Shown: piece by piece, positions 55,903 to 64,000 of the stretch | Position numbering within the stretch: position 1 is the first letter of the stretch | Layout of the letters: each line of letters begins with the position of its first letter | Origin: Rhizobium sp. Root708 | GTDB lineage: Bacteria > Pseudomonadota > Alphaproteobacteria > Rhizobiales > Rhizobiaceae | NCBI RefSeq assembly: GCF_001429725.1 | Contig: NZ_LMHV01000001.1 | Coordinates: forward strand, 1-64,000 | Length of the DNA: 64,000 nt | Direction of reading: 5' to 3' | Translations under genes and position numbers: made by a program | Notes under the pieces: model-generated | What the model was told of the DNA's origin: nothing | The model's input: the letters and a program-made list of their open reading frames with translations, nothing else | Database searches by the model: none

Positions 55903-56365
55903 TGCAATCCCCTCCGAACCCAAGCCACTCCGGGTGGCTCTGGGCAATGTTGAGCGAGGCCTTTGAGCCTGGATGTTGGCAAAAGCTCAATGGTCGCGGC
56001 GCGTACTTCAGATCGCATCATAGCACGACGTCACAACCAATGATTAAGCCGGGGAAGGTTAACGATTGGTATAAAAGAAATATCTAATTTAATATGCGTT
56101 ATGTCTTAAAAGTTGTGGTTGATTTCCTGTAGTCAAACGACTGATAGCAGAAAACCAACCTCTGGGCGGCGAACGGCTACACGGCCACTCGCCAAGGCGG
56201 TATCGGAACCAGCCTCGAACGCATCGCTTCCAGACGGGCACGGAAACCGACCTTGCTAGTCGGCATCGACAATGCTGAGGCTGCCGAAGCCACCTCAAAG
56301 TGCGACACCGCCCCCGTTTGGGTTGGGCGTCGCCCACACGCAACGCCGTTGTCTTCTGCGCAAAG
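55903..56365. other. Intergenic region upstream of the chemoreceptor gene
   Basis: About 460 bases without a convincing gene. The part from 56000 to 56150 is AT-rich and should contain the chemoreceptor promoter on the - strand, but no clear hexamer pair was found. The part from 56150 onwards has normal GC and no recognisable content. Confidence 0.45.
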
Positions 56366-56392
56366 AAAAAGGCCGCTTCGACGAAGCGGCCT
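56366..56392 (-). terminator. Terminator after the DUF4167 gene
   Basis: AGGCCGCTT (56370-56378) pairs with AAGCGGCCT (56384-56392) around CGACG; on the - strand TTTTTCTTTG follows. It lies 29 bases past the DUF4167 stop. Confidence 0.85.
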
Positions 56393-56420
56393 CCCCTGTC
56401 ACTCCAATGGAGCGAAATCG

Positions 56421-57212
56421 TTATTCCGAAGCAGCATCCGCCAGAGCAGGCGCTTCACCTTCGGCGGCATCGCCGGAAGCTTCGCCATCGGCACCGCGAC
56501 GCGGGCGGCGCGGGCGAGGGGTGGCGCTACGGCGGCGCGGCTGACGTTCGCGCGGCTGCGCTGCAGCGCTCTCTTCGTCCATGGAAACCTCAGCTGGAAT
56601 GCCTTCGATCTCCGGCTGCGGACCGGTTCCGTCGATCACCTCGGGCTGCGGCGCCTCTTCGGCGGCAACCGGGGCCGGCTGCTCTTCCTGGCGGCGCTGA
56701 CGCTGCGGACGATCATCGTTACGACGCGGCTGATCTTCCGAACGACGCTGCTGCTGCTCGTCGGAGCGGCGCTGCTGCTGAGGAGCCTGCTGCTGGCGCG
56801 GCGGCTGAACAACGACGACATCATCGTTATCGCCATCGTTGCCGTCGACGTCGTCGCCTTCGATCCCTTCGCCGAATTCGTTGCGTTCGTCACGCTGGAA
56901 GCGTTCCTGCATCTGCGCCTGTGCGGCGGCAATGATGCGGTAATAGTGCTCAGCGTGCTGCAGGTAGTTTTCCGCAATAACCCGGTCGCCCGAGCTCTGC
57001 GCGTCGCGGCCGAGCTGCGCATACTTCTCAGCGATATGCTGAGCGGTGCCTCTGATCTTAACATCGGGGCCAGAGCTGTCGTACGTCCGCGTCAGCGGAT
57101 TTCCACCTTTGCGGTTGAAATTGTTGTTGTTGTTGCTTCCGCCACCGCCGCCGCCGCCGTTGTTATTATTGCCACGCCCGCGACCGCGCTTGTTCTGCTG
57201 TCCTGGCCTCAT
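56421..57212 (-). CDS. DUF4167 domain protein, likely nucleic-acid binding
   Basis: The 263-residue product has an Arg/Gly/Asn-rich N-terminus (polyG and polyN runs, about 5-32), a conserved DUF4167 core (about 36-105, NPLTRTYDSSGPDVKIRGTA, then AEKYxQLGRDA and AENYLQHAEHYYRI), and a long disordered tail rich in Gln, Arg, Asp and Pro ending in a basic RRRSATPRPRRPRR patch and an acidic end. Such composition is typical of RNA-associated proteins, which is inference. Adjacency to prmC-prfA fits a link to translation. Confidence 0.88.
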   Translation of the reverse strand: MRPGQQNKRGRGRGNNNNGGGGGGGSNNNNNFNRKGGNPLTRTYDSSGPDVKIRGTAQHIAEKYAQLGRDAQSSGDRVIAENYLQHAEHYYRIIAAAQAQMQERFQRDERNEFGEGIEGDDVDGNDGDNDDVVVVQPPRQQQAPQQQRRSDEQQQRRSEDQPRRNDDRPQRQRRQEEQPAPVAAEEAPQPEVIDGTGPQPEIEGIPAEVSMDEESAAAQPRERQPRRRSATPRPRRPRRGADGEASGDAAEGEAPALADAASE

Positions 57213-57550
57213 AGATCGATCACCTGAATTCTCTGTTTGTGTGGAGTGATGGCACCAACCGCCATGGAGGAAAATCCGCCTCAGGCTCTCGTGCCGCTGG
57301 CATACTGCGCCTTCGCGCCGACCTGCCGCTTGTTCTCAAGTCAGTTTGACTGATTCACGCATTGGGTCGTGTTCAACCTTCAAAACTCTCGTTTAAAAGA
57401 GTGGACCCCCAAGGCCGAGCTAGTATCGAACGAATCGACGCCGTTACTACCTGTCCAACGCGTGGGGGCAACCTATCTTGCTTCCCTTGGAAATCCAAGC
57501 CTTTTCTTCGCAGTAGAATTAATGACCTACCCAATTCCGCGGTTTGCTGC
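57213..57550. other. Intergenic region between DUF4167 and prmC
   Basis: No gene is visible in these 338 bases. A small dyad CTTGG-AAAT-CCAAG lies near 57483-57496, and TCAGT-TTG-ACTGA near 57341-57353. The region should contain the DUF4167 promoter on the - strand. Confidence 0.45.
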
Positions 57551-58435
57551 TCAGCGAGCAAGTGCGAACACCAGAACGCGATCGTTAAGACCATAATCCT
57601 TGACGGATTCCAGCAGCGTGAAGCCTTCATGCTCGAAAAGTGCCGTCACGCTGGCACGCTGGTCGTAACCAATTTCGAGACCGACAATACCGTTTGACTG
57701 CAGGAACCTGGCCGCATCCTTCGCGATGGCCGTGTAGGCGTCAAGCCCATCCGCGCCGCCATCCAATGCAGCAACCGGATCAAATTTCGTCACTTCGGGA
57801 GCGAGATTATGAATAACACTAGAAGCAATGTAGGGCGGATTTGAGACAATCGCGTGAAAGGGACCAGCAATATTCTCGAACCAGTTCGATCTGACCGCCT
57901 GGAACCGACCTTGCAGTCCGTTCCGCTCGGCATTCGCCTGAGCCGTCCTCAAGGCATCCACGGATATATCGCTCCCGATGCCTGATGCTTCCGGGCACTC
58001 GTTCAACAGTGCGAGACATATCGCGCCCGTTCCGGTGCCCATGTCCAGGATATGGATACGCTCTCCGTCGGTTGCAAGACGACGCAGATAGGGAGCGACC
58101 GTATCGACGAGAATTTCGGTATCAGGACGGGGCTCGAGCGTCTCGGGCGAGAGAGACAGCGACAAGCCGTAGAACTCGCGCTCTCCGAGAATGCGATGGA
58201 CCGGCTCATGGGCGAGACGACGGACAATCGCGGCATCGACCAATCGTGCCCTCTCCTCGTCTGCCGCCTCGCCGCCACGGATAATCAGCTCGGTGGAAGA
58301 GAGCCCAAGCAGCCCGGCTGTCAGAACGCGTGCATCCGTTGCGGCCTCTTCGATCCCGCCTTCGGCGAAGCGGCGGCGTACCTCGGCGAGAATCTGGGAA
58401 ACCGTACGCATGGCCTGTTTCCCTCGATCACTCAT
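57551..58435 (-). CDS. prmC: Release factor glutamine methyltransferase
   Basis: SAM-dependent enzyme that methylates the glutamine of the GGQ motif in release factors RF1 and RF2. The 294-residue product has an N-terminal helical domain (about 1-85), the SAM motif [13 protein letters not shown], and the active-site NPPY (about 198-201). Its ATG overlaps the prfA stop (ATGA), coupling the enzyme with its substrate. An internal ATG at 58411 is a less likely start. Confidence 0.96.
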   Translation of the reverse strand: MSDRGKQAMRTVSQILAEVRRRFAEGGIEEAATDARVLTAGLLGLSSTELIIRGGEAADEERARLVDAAIVRRLAHEPVHRILGEREFYGLSLSLSPETLEPRPDTEILVDTVAPYLRRLATDGERIHILDMGTGTGAICLALLNECPEASGIGSDISVDALRTAQANAERNGLQGRFQAVRSNWFENIAGPFHAIVSNPPYIASSVIHNLAPEVTKFDPVAALDGGADGLDAYTAIAKDAARFLQSNGIVGLEIGYDQRASVTALFEHEGFTLLESVKDYGLNDRVLVFALAR

Positions 58436-59511
58436 TGCTGCTCGCCGAGCTGCGCCAGCTGGCTCGCCTGGTAGTCGGCCATCAGCGCATCGACGATCTC
58501 GTCGATTTCGCCCACCATCATCCGGTCCAGCTTGTAGAGCGTCAGGTTGATACGGTGGTCGGTCACGCGGCCCTGCGGGAAATTATAGGTGCGGATGCGC
58601 TCGGAGCGGTCGCCGGAGCCGACCTGGCTCTTGCGGTCGGCGGAGCGCTCGCTATCGGCGCGCTGGCGCTCTGCGTCGTAGAGACGCGACCGCAGGACCT
58701 GCATCGCCTTGGCGCGGTTCTGGTGCTGCGATTTTTCCGAGCTGGTGACGACGATACCCGTCGGCAAATGGGTGATACGAACAGCCGAGTCGGTCGTGTT
58801 GACGTGCTGGCCGCCGGCGCCCGACGAGCGCATCGTGTCGATGCGGATATCTTCCGCCCGGATCTCGATGTCGATCTCCTCGGCCTCGGGCAGCACGGCC
58901 ACGGTCGCCGCCGACGTATGGATACGCCCGCCCGCTTCGGTCTCCGGCACGCGCTGCACGCGGTGCACGCCGGATTCGAACTTCAGCTTGGCGAACACGC
59001 CCTTGCCGGTGATCGTCGCGATGATTTCCTTAAAGCCGCCGGCTTCACCCTCGCTGGAAGAAAGAACCTCGACCTTCCAGCCGTGCGCCGCCGCATAGCG
59101 CTCGTACATGCGAAACAGGTCACCAGCAAACAACGCCGCCTCCGAGCCGCCGGTGCCGGCGCGGATTTCGAGGATGGCGCTCTTCTCGTCGGCCGCGTCC
59201 TTGGGCAGCAGCAGGACCTGGATTTCCTGCTCCAGCGCCTCGATCCGCTCCTTGACCTCGGGAAGCTCCATCTCGGCCATGTCGCGCATCTCGCGGTCGA
59301 CGGACTTGTCCTCAAGCAGCGCCTCGAGATCGGCAAGCTCCGAAAGCGCCTTCTCATAGGCGCGGATCTTCATCACGACGGGCTGCAGCTCGGAATATTC
59401 GGAGGCAAGCTTGACGTAGACGTCGGCCGCAGGGCCGGCCGACATGCGCGCCTCGATCTCGCCGAAACGGCGTTCCAGCTCGCGCATCTTTTCAACGGGA
59501 AGCTTCGCCAC
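58432..59511 (-). CDS. prfA: Peptide chain release factor 1
   Basis: Recognises UAA and UAG in the ribosome and triggers peptide release. With the GTG start at 59511 (GGAG five bases upstream) the product has 359 residues, beginning [18 protein letters not shown]. The catalytic GGQ is at residues 233-235, the same numbering as in E. coli RF1. It lies 27 bases downstream of ptsP on the same strand. Confidence 0.97.
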   Translation of the reverse strand: MAKLPVEKMRELERRFGEIEARMSAGPAADVYVKLASEYSELQPVVMKIRAYEKALSELADLEALLEDKSVDREMRDMAEMELPEVKERIEALEQEIQVLLLPKDAADEKSAILEIRAGTGGSEAALFAGDLFRMYERYAAAHGWKVEVLSSSEGEAGGFKEIIATITGKGVFAKLKFESGVHRVQRVPETEAGGRIHTSAATVAVLPEAEEIDIEIRAEDIRIDTMRSSGAGGQHVNTTDSAVRITHLPTGIVVTSSEKSQHQNRAKAMQVLRSRLYDAERQRADSERSADRKSQVGSGDRSERIRTYNFPQGRVTDHRINLTLYKLDRMMVGEIDEIVDALMADYQASQLAQLGEQQ

Positions 59512-59538
59512 CCTCACTCCAATTCTGCTTGTCTTGAA

Positions 59539-61806
59539 CTATAGAGGAATATTGTGAGCGTCGGCGAAGCTGGCAAGCACTTCGCGCATCGAAGCCGTGG
59601 ACTTCGTATCATCCAGCAGCTCGTTCATCACATTCGCAAGAGCCGATGCATCGAGACCGAGCAGCATCGCCTTAACAGGACCGATAGACGCCGGCGACAT
59701 CGACACCGCACGGAAACCGATACCGAACAGCGCCATCGCCGAGATCGGCTTGCCGGCAAGCTCGCCGCACAGCGTGACCTGGGTATTGTTACGCTCGCCT
59801 GCACGGACGATGTCACGCAGGATCCTGAGGAACGGCTTTCCGAGCGGATCGAAGCGATCGGACACACGCGCATTGCCGCGATCGACCGCCATCGAAAACT
59901 GGAACAGGTCGTTCGACCCGACCGAAACGAAATCAACGGCCGACATCAGCTCGTCGAGCTGCCAGAGCAGCGCCGGCACCTCAAGCATCGCGCCGAACTG
60001 CAGCTTGCGCGGCAGGCCATGGCCGAAGCGCGAGAGATGCTGCACTTCCTTCTGCAAAAGCTCGCGCACGGCCGCTATCTCGGAAACCTCGGTCACCATC
60101 GGCACCATGAGTTTCAACTCAAGCCCGGCGGCCGCCTTCAGCATGGCGCGCAACTGCGTGCGCAACAGACCCGGGCGATCGAGCGACAGGCGGATTGCCC
60201 GCCAGCCGAGGGCCGGGTTCTCTTCCTCATGGCCGCGGAAGTAGGGAACGACCTTGTCGCCGCCGATATCGAGCGTACGGAAGGTCACGACGCGTCCGGC
60301 CGCCTGCTTCAGTACATTGCGATAGAACAGCTCCTGCTCTTCCGCCTTCGGCATGGTGGAGGCAATCATGAACTGCAGCTCGGTGCGGAAAAGGCCGATA
60401 CCTTCCGCACCCGAATCCGCCAGTTGCGGCAGATCCACCAACAGGCCGGCATTCATCATCAGCGAAATGCGCTGACCGTCCTTGGTACGCGGCTCGACCG
60501 AGCGCAAGGCCCGGAACTGCTCCTGCCTGCGCGCGCGGAACCGGACCTTTTCCTCGTAGGAACGCTGGTGCTCCGGCAGCGGACGCAGATGCACATGCCC
60601 GCCGTCGCCATCGATGATGACGGCGTCGCCATTTTCGGCAAGCGCCACGACGCCGGCCGCCTGGCCGATCACGGGAATGCCCATCGCACGCGCGACAATC
60701 ACCACATGGCTCGTCACCGCGCCTTCTTCCAGAACGAGCCCTCGCACATTGGCACGAGGATAGTCCAACAGCTCGGCCGCGCCCATCGCACGCGCCAGGA
60801 TGATGGCGTCGCTTGGGAAACCGTCGCCTGCGGTGCGGCCGGTATAACCGGTCAATTGCCGCAAGAGGCGGTTCGCCAGATCCTCGAAATCGTGCATCCG
60901 TTCCCGCAGATAGGGATCGGTCATGCGGATCATGCGGGCCTTGGTGTCGCTCTGCACCTTCTCGACAGCGGCCTCCGCTGTCAAACCGTTGCGGATCGCT
61001 TCCTCGAGCTTGCGCACCCAGCCCTGATCGTGGGCAAACATCCGATAGGTTTCCAGAACCTCGCGGTGCTCTCCTTCCATCGAGACGTCGCGCTGCGACA
61101 GAAGGTCGTCGATCGAAATGCGAAGCGATCCGAGCGATTCGCCGAGACGGCGGATTTCCTTCTCGGAATCCTCGTTCAGGAGGTTGGTGACGACAATACG
61201 CGGCTCGTGCAGGACGACGTAACCGAGGCCGATGCCTTCGTTGTAGGTGTCCCCGTCGATGGTCACCGAACGCGTCAGGTCGAGTTCGAGGCCCGGCTTG
61301 GTGATCTTCTTCAGCTCGCCGGTAGCGATCATCTCTGCAAGCACCATCGCCGTCGTTTCGAGCGCTTCGAGCTCTTCTTCGCGGTAGGTGCGGCTTGCCT
61401 TGTTCTGCACGACGAGGACGCCGAGCGAACGTCCGGTGCGCAGGATCGGCACGCCGAGGAACGAGTGATAGATTTCTTCGCCGGTTTCCGGAAGGTAGCG
61501 GAAGGCCGGATGCGATTGCGCGTCGGAAAGATTGAGCGGCTGCGCCGATGCGGCGATCGTACCGACCAGACCCTGGCCCATCTTGAGCTGGGAAAGGTGG
61601 ACCGCTTCCTTGTTCAGACCCTCGGTTGCATAGAGCTCGAGAACGCCGTCAGCACGCAGCACGTAGACGGAACAGACCTCCGCCACCATGTTGCCCGCGA
61701 TCTGCCGAACGATCCGGTCGAGACGCTCCTGCGGCTCCAGCGGCTCCGCCATCAACTCGCGCAGCCGCTTGAGCAGCACGCGCGGACCGCCGGAAAGGTC
61801 TCTCAT
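59539..61806 (-). CDS. ptsP: Phosphoenolpyruvate-protein phosphotransferase PtsP (EI-Ntr)
   Basis: First enzyme of the nitrogen phosphotransferase system; transfers phosphate from PEP to NPr (PtsO), influencing nitrogen, potassium and stress control. The 755-residue product has an N-terminal GAF domain (about 15-165), which binds glutamine in relatives, a phosphohistidine domain with His367 in TSHVVIVARA, and a C-terminal PEP-binding barrel (about 440-735) with RTLDIGGDK and GSNDLFQF. It is between lysC and prfA on one strand. Confidence 0.96.
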   Translation of the reverse strand: MRDLSGGPRVLLKRLRELMAEPLEPQERLDRIVRQIAGNMVAEVCSVYVLRADGVLELYATEGLNKEAVHLSQLKMGQGLVGTIAASAQPLNLSDAQSHPAFRYLPETGEEIYHSFLGVPILRTGRSLGVLVVQNKASRTYREEELEALETTAMVLAEMIATGELKKITKPGLELDLTRSVTIDGDTYNEGIGLGYVVLHEPRIVVTNLLNEDSEKEIRRLGESLGSLRISIDDLLSQRDVSMEGEHREVLETYRMFAHDQGWVRKLEEAIRNGLTAEAAVEKVQSDTKARMIRMTDPYLRERMHDFEDLANRLLRQLTGYTGRTAGDGFPSDAIILARAMGAAELLDYPRANVRGLVLEEGAVTSHVVIVARAMGIPVIGQAAGVVALAENGDAVIIDGDGGHVHLRPLPEHQRSYEEKVRFRARRQEQFRALRSVEPRTKDGQRISLMMNAGLLVDLPQLADSGAEGIGLFRTELQFMIASTMPKAEEQELFYRNVLKQAAGRVVTFRTLDIGGDKVVPYFRGHEEENPALGWRAIRLSLDRPGLLRTQLRAMLKAAAGLELKLMVPMVTEVSEIAAVRELLQKEVQHLSRFGHGLPRKLQFGAMLEVPALLWQLDELMSAVDFVSVGSNDLFQFSMAVDRGNARVSDRFDPLGKPFLRILRDIVRAGERNNTQVTLCGELAGKPISAMALFGIGFRAVSMSPASIGPVKAMLLGLDASALANVMNELLDDTKSTASMREVLASFADAHNIPL

Positions 61807-61896
61807 TGCGTCTCAAGCTCCAAAACAAAGGTCAAAGTCACACAGACGATCGCCGCGTGACTTCACAACTTGAACGCGCGGCGGGCCTGCTTAGAA

Positions 61897-63171
61897 TCAG
61901 TTCTTATCCAGACCGTAGCAGGAATGCAAAGTCCTGACAGCGAGTTCCGCATAAGGACCGTCAATCAGGATAGAAATCTTGATTTCCGAGGTGGTGATCG
62001 CCTTGATGTTGATCCCCTTGTCGGCCAGCGCCTTGAACGCAGTTGCCGCAACGCCCGCGTGGCTGCGCATGCCGATGCCGATGACCGACACCTTTACCAG
62101 GCCCGATTCGTTCTGAACGACGTCGTAGCCGATCTTTTCCTTGTTATCGCCGAGAACCTTGATCGCCTTGTCGACATCGCCCGACGGAACCGTGAAGGTC
62201 ATGTCGGTCTTCGAGCCATCTTCGGAGATGTTCTGGACGATCATGTCGACATTGATGTGGCTTTCGGCCAGCGGTCCGAAGATCGCCGCGGAAACGCCCG
62301 GCCGGTCAGCAAGACGGCGAAGCGAGATCTGAGCCTCATCCTTGGCATAGGCGATGCCGGTGACTACTTCCTGTTCCACGATTTCATCCTCGTCACAAAT
62401 CAGCGTTCCGGGCGGATTCAAGAAGTCACCCATGCCCGGAGCATCGGGATCTTCGAAAGAGGAGCGCACGAAGGTACGGACCTTGTGCACCATGGCAAGC
62501 TCGACGGAGCGAACCTGCAGAACCTTGGCGCCGAGCGAAGCCATTTCGAGCATTTCCTCGAAGGCGATCTTCTTCAGGCGGCGCGCCTGCGGCACGATGC
62601 GCGGGTCCGTCGTGTAGACGCCGTCGACGTCGGTATAGATGTCGCAGCGATCAGCCTTGACCGCCGCAGCAACGGCAACGGCCGAGGTATCGGAACCGCC
62701 GCGGCCGAGCGTCGCGATGCGATTGTCGGGGCCGATGCCCTGGAAGCCGGCGATGACGGCAACCTGGCCTTCGCCCATACGCTTGACGATGTCGGCGCCG
62801 TCGATTTCCTGGATGCGGGCCGCGCCATGCGCGTTGTCCGTCCGGATGGAGATCTGCCAGCCCTGCCACGAGCGGGCATTGATATCCATCGCCTGCAGCG
62901 CGATTGCCAAAAGACCGGCCGTGACCTGCTCGCCCGAAGCGACGACGGCATCATATTCGCGCGCATCGTAAAACGGGGAGTTCGCGCCGACGACCTTCGG
63001 CATGTTCTGCACCCAGCCGACCAGCTCGTTGGTCTTGCCCGACATCGCCGAAACGACGACAGCAACCTCGTGGCCAGCGTCGACTTCACGTTTCACATGG
63101 CGGGCAACGTTCTTGATGCGGTCCAGATCAGCGACGGACGTTCCGCCGAATTTCATTACGATGCGTGCCAT
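61897..63171 (-). CDS. lysC: Aspartate kinase
   Basis: Phosphorylates aspartate, the entry step to lysine, threonine, methionine and diaminopimelate. The 424-residue product has the kinase domain (about 1-245, with KFGGTSVAD at the N-terminus, GRGGSDTSAVA near 170 and YTDVDGVYTTDPR) and two C-terminal ACT domains (about 265-420), indicating feedback control by lysine and/or threonine. It is 90 bases upstream of ptsP. Confidence 0.97.
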   Translation of the reverse strand: MARIVMKFGGTSVADLDRIKNVARHVKREVDAGHEVAVVVSAMSGKTNELVGWVQNMPKVVGANSPFYDAREYDAVVASGEQVTAGLLAIALQAMDINARSWQGWQISIRTDNAHGAARIQEIDGADIVKRMGEGQVAVIAGFQGIGPDNRIATLGRGGSDTSAVAVAAAVKADRCDIYTDVDGVYTTDPRIVPQARRLKKIAFEEMLEMASLGAKVLQVRSVELAMVHKVRTFVRSSFEDPDAPGMGDFLNPPGTLICDEDEIVEQEVVTGIAYAKDEAQISLRRLADRPGVSAAIFGPLAESHINVDMIVQNISEDGSKTDMTFTVPSGDVDKAIKVLGDNKEKIGYDVVQNESGLVKVSVIGIGMRSHAGVAATAFKALADKGINIKAITTSEIKISILIDGPYAELAVRTLHSCYGLDKN

Positions 63172-63663
63172 ATGCCTCTACCACGACCTAGTGCCGAGAG
63201 AGACCAAAGCCAGACCCGGCATCACGAGCCCTAGATGGAGCCGCATGGCTGAAGAGCCAGGAAATTGGGAGTTTCTGGAACCCTTCTAAAGCCTTGCGCC
63301 CCAGGGCCCAAGTTGCCGCGTCTCTTAGCGAGTTTGTGGGGGGGTGGCAAGGTGCCAAGCGCCGGTAAAAGACACCCATGCCGAAGCGGCCGAAATGAAC
63401 CCAAGCATGATGCGTCGGGCAATGGCGAAGAACAGGCATGCTGAGGCCTCGAAGCAGCAATCGCAGTCCTCTTCAGTCGGTGTGCACGTGCGAAGGGACG
63501 TTACAAAGCTTTGCGACGGAATAAATAGCCGTTCCATAATATAAAAACCTCGACAGGGGCTATTTTCAACGGAATCCAATTGTGATTCTTCTTTGATCCG
63601 AAGTATGCGGCGTAAATGATTCGCGACTGTCCTTGATGCTGAATGATTTGGCGGAGATAGCGC
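63172..63663. other. Intergenic region upstream of lysC without a recognised gene
   Basis: About 490 bases. A - strand open frame (63325-63870) overlaps the next gene and has an unlikely composition, so it is not called. The region 63530-63640 is AT-rich and may hold the promoter of the following small gene, while the lysC promoter should lie close to 63180-63260. Confidence 0.45.
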
Positions 63664-63882
63664 ATGATAGATACTGACATCGAAAGCTGGGCGCTCACGA
63701 GAGCCCACCATATCGTTCTCAACGAAGGCCTGAGCCTCGCGAAGGCGGCCCAGGATCTCGATCGCAAGCGATCGCGGTCGCTGGTTTATGAACTCCGGCG
63801 CGTCATTACGGCCGCAATTCTGGAAGCGCACGCGGCATCGCTTCAATCCGCAACGCCCCCGCCCCCCCATCAGGAAGCCTGA
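63664..63882 (+). CDS. Small protein of unknown function with helix-turn-helix-like segment
   Basis: The 72-residue product starts at an ATG with GGAG seven bases upstream. It is helical, and LSLAKAAQDLDRKRSRSLVY resembles a helix-turn-helix without matching a family I know. The C-terminus is Pro-rich. It could be a small DNA-binding protein, but the evidence is weak. AT-rich DNA upstream would supply its promoter. Confidence 0.5.
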   Translation: MIDTDIESWALTRAHHIVLNEGLSLAKAAQDLDRKRSRSLVYELRRVITAAILEAHAASLQSATPPPPHQEA

Positions 63883-63945
63883 AAAGCGAACTGCCGTGCG
63901 ACGGCCGAAAGGGGCGGTTGCATCGCGCGCTCGAAACGGGCAGCC

Positions 63946-64000
63946 TCAACGACCGGCGATCAGCTGATCGCAGGCCTGCTGGAATCTGATCCATGATGAC
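63946..64000 (-). CDS. Possible 3' end of a gene cut by the window edge
   Basis: On the - strand an open frame enters at the right edge and ends with TGA at 63946-63948, reading ...SSWIRFQQACDQLIAGR. The composition is protein-like, but only 17 codons are visible, so neither the gene nor its function can be confirmed. Confidence 0.25.
   Translation of the reverse strand, partial: SSWIRFQQACDQLIAGR

Noticed and set aside
59554..61860. Long + strand open frame (768 codons) opposite ptsP
   Set aside because: PtsP on the - strand carries full GAF, phosphohistidine and PEP-binding motifs; the antisense product is rich in Arg/His/Gln with no domain.
63325..63870. 181-codon - strand open frame upstream of lysC
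   Set aside because: Overlaps the small + strand gene, has no ribosome site and a Cys/Arg-rich unlikely composition.

Overview
The window looks like a chromosomal segment of an alphaproteobacterium of the family Rhizobiaceae (Rhizobium/Agrobacterium/Ensifer/Shinella group; the genus cannot be fixed from this sequence). The reasons are high GC with GTG starts and GGAG-type ribosome sites, ATGA stop/start overlaps, and a rhizobial gene set: an ALAS-type hemA next to dxr, aerobic cobaltochelatase cobS-cobT, a DUF4167 gene beside prmC-prfA-ptsP-lysC, an Omp2b-type porin, DUF992, and a rpmB-linked queuosine-precursor transporter. There is no phage, insertion sequence, CRISPR array or rRNA. One tRNA (Arg, anticodon CCT) is present.

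Layout. 0-5 kb: membrane-anchored M23 peptidase, convergent with clpB. 5-10 kb: small secreted protein, CheW, a glycerophosphodiesterase-like gene, and an arginine catabolic pair (arginase, ornithine aminotransferase) with a divergent Lrp-type regulator. 10-19 kb: tamB (with seven tandem ~107-residue repeats), tamA and a glycine-zipper lipoprotein. 19-25.5 kb: a form II CO-dehydrogenase-like molybdoenzyme (S-L-M order), hemA and dxr. 25.5-31.7 kb: BON protein, small membrane protein, a DUF992 gene under a perfect FNR/FixK box, msrB-msrA, a LysR/SDR/VOC cassette, a DsbA-like gene and tRNA-Arg. 31.7-39 kb: M20 amidohydrolase, D,D-carboxypeptidase, COG0523 GTPase, a TusA-like gene coupled to a YkuD-domain lipoprotein, accA and xerD. 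39-48 kb: aroK-aroB-corC, DUF2938, bolA, a J-domain protein, cobS-cobT and a phytase-like esterase. 48-56 kb: porin, queuosine-precursor transporter with a possible preQ1 riboswitch, rpmB, DUF3108, EamA exporter, Gly/Ser-rich secreted protein and a soluble chemoreceptor. 56-64 kb: DUF4167, prmC-prfA, ptsP, lysC and a small unknown gene.

Most genes are housekeeping functions: envelope biogenesis (M23, TamA/TamB, carboxypeptidase, YkuD protein, porin), translation (rpmB, prfA, prmC, tRNA), cofactors (hemA, dxr, cobS/T), aromatic amino acid and lysine precursors (aroK/B, lysC), fatty acid synthesis (accA) and stress repair (clpB, msrA/B). The more unusual signals are small: an anaerobox placed as in class II FNR-type promoters, a preQ1-I-like hairpin directly before the start codon of the queuosine-precursor transporter, an SDR homologue without the Tyr/Lys catalytic pair, a Zur-like palindrome before the YkuD-TusA pair, and the repeat array in tamB. 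No dedicated novel multi-gene system (defence, secretion, biosynthetic cluster) was recognised. All motif and family calls come from reading the sequence; no database search was run.
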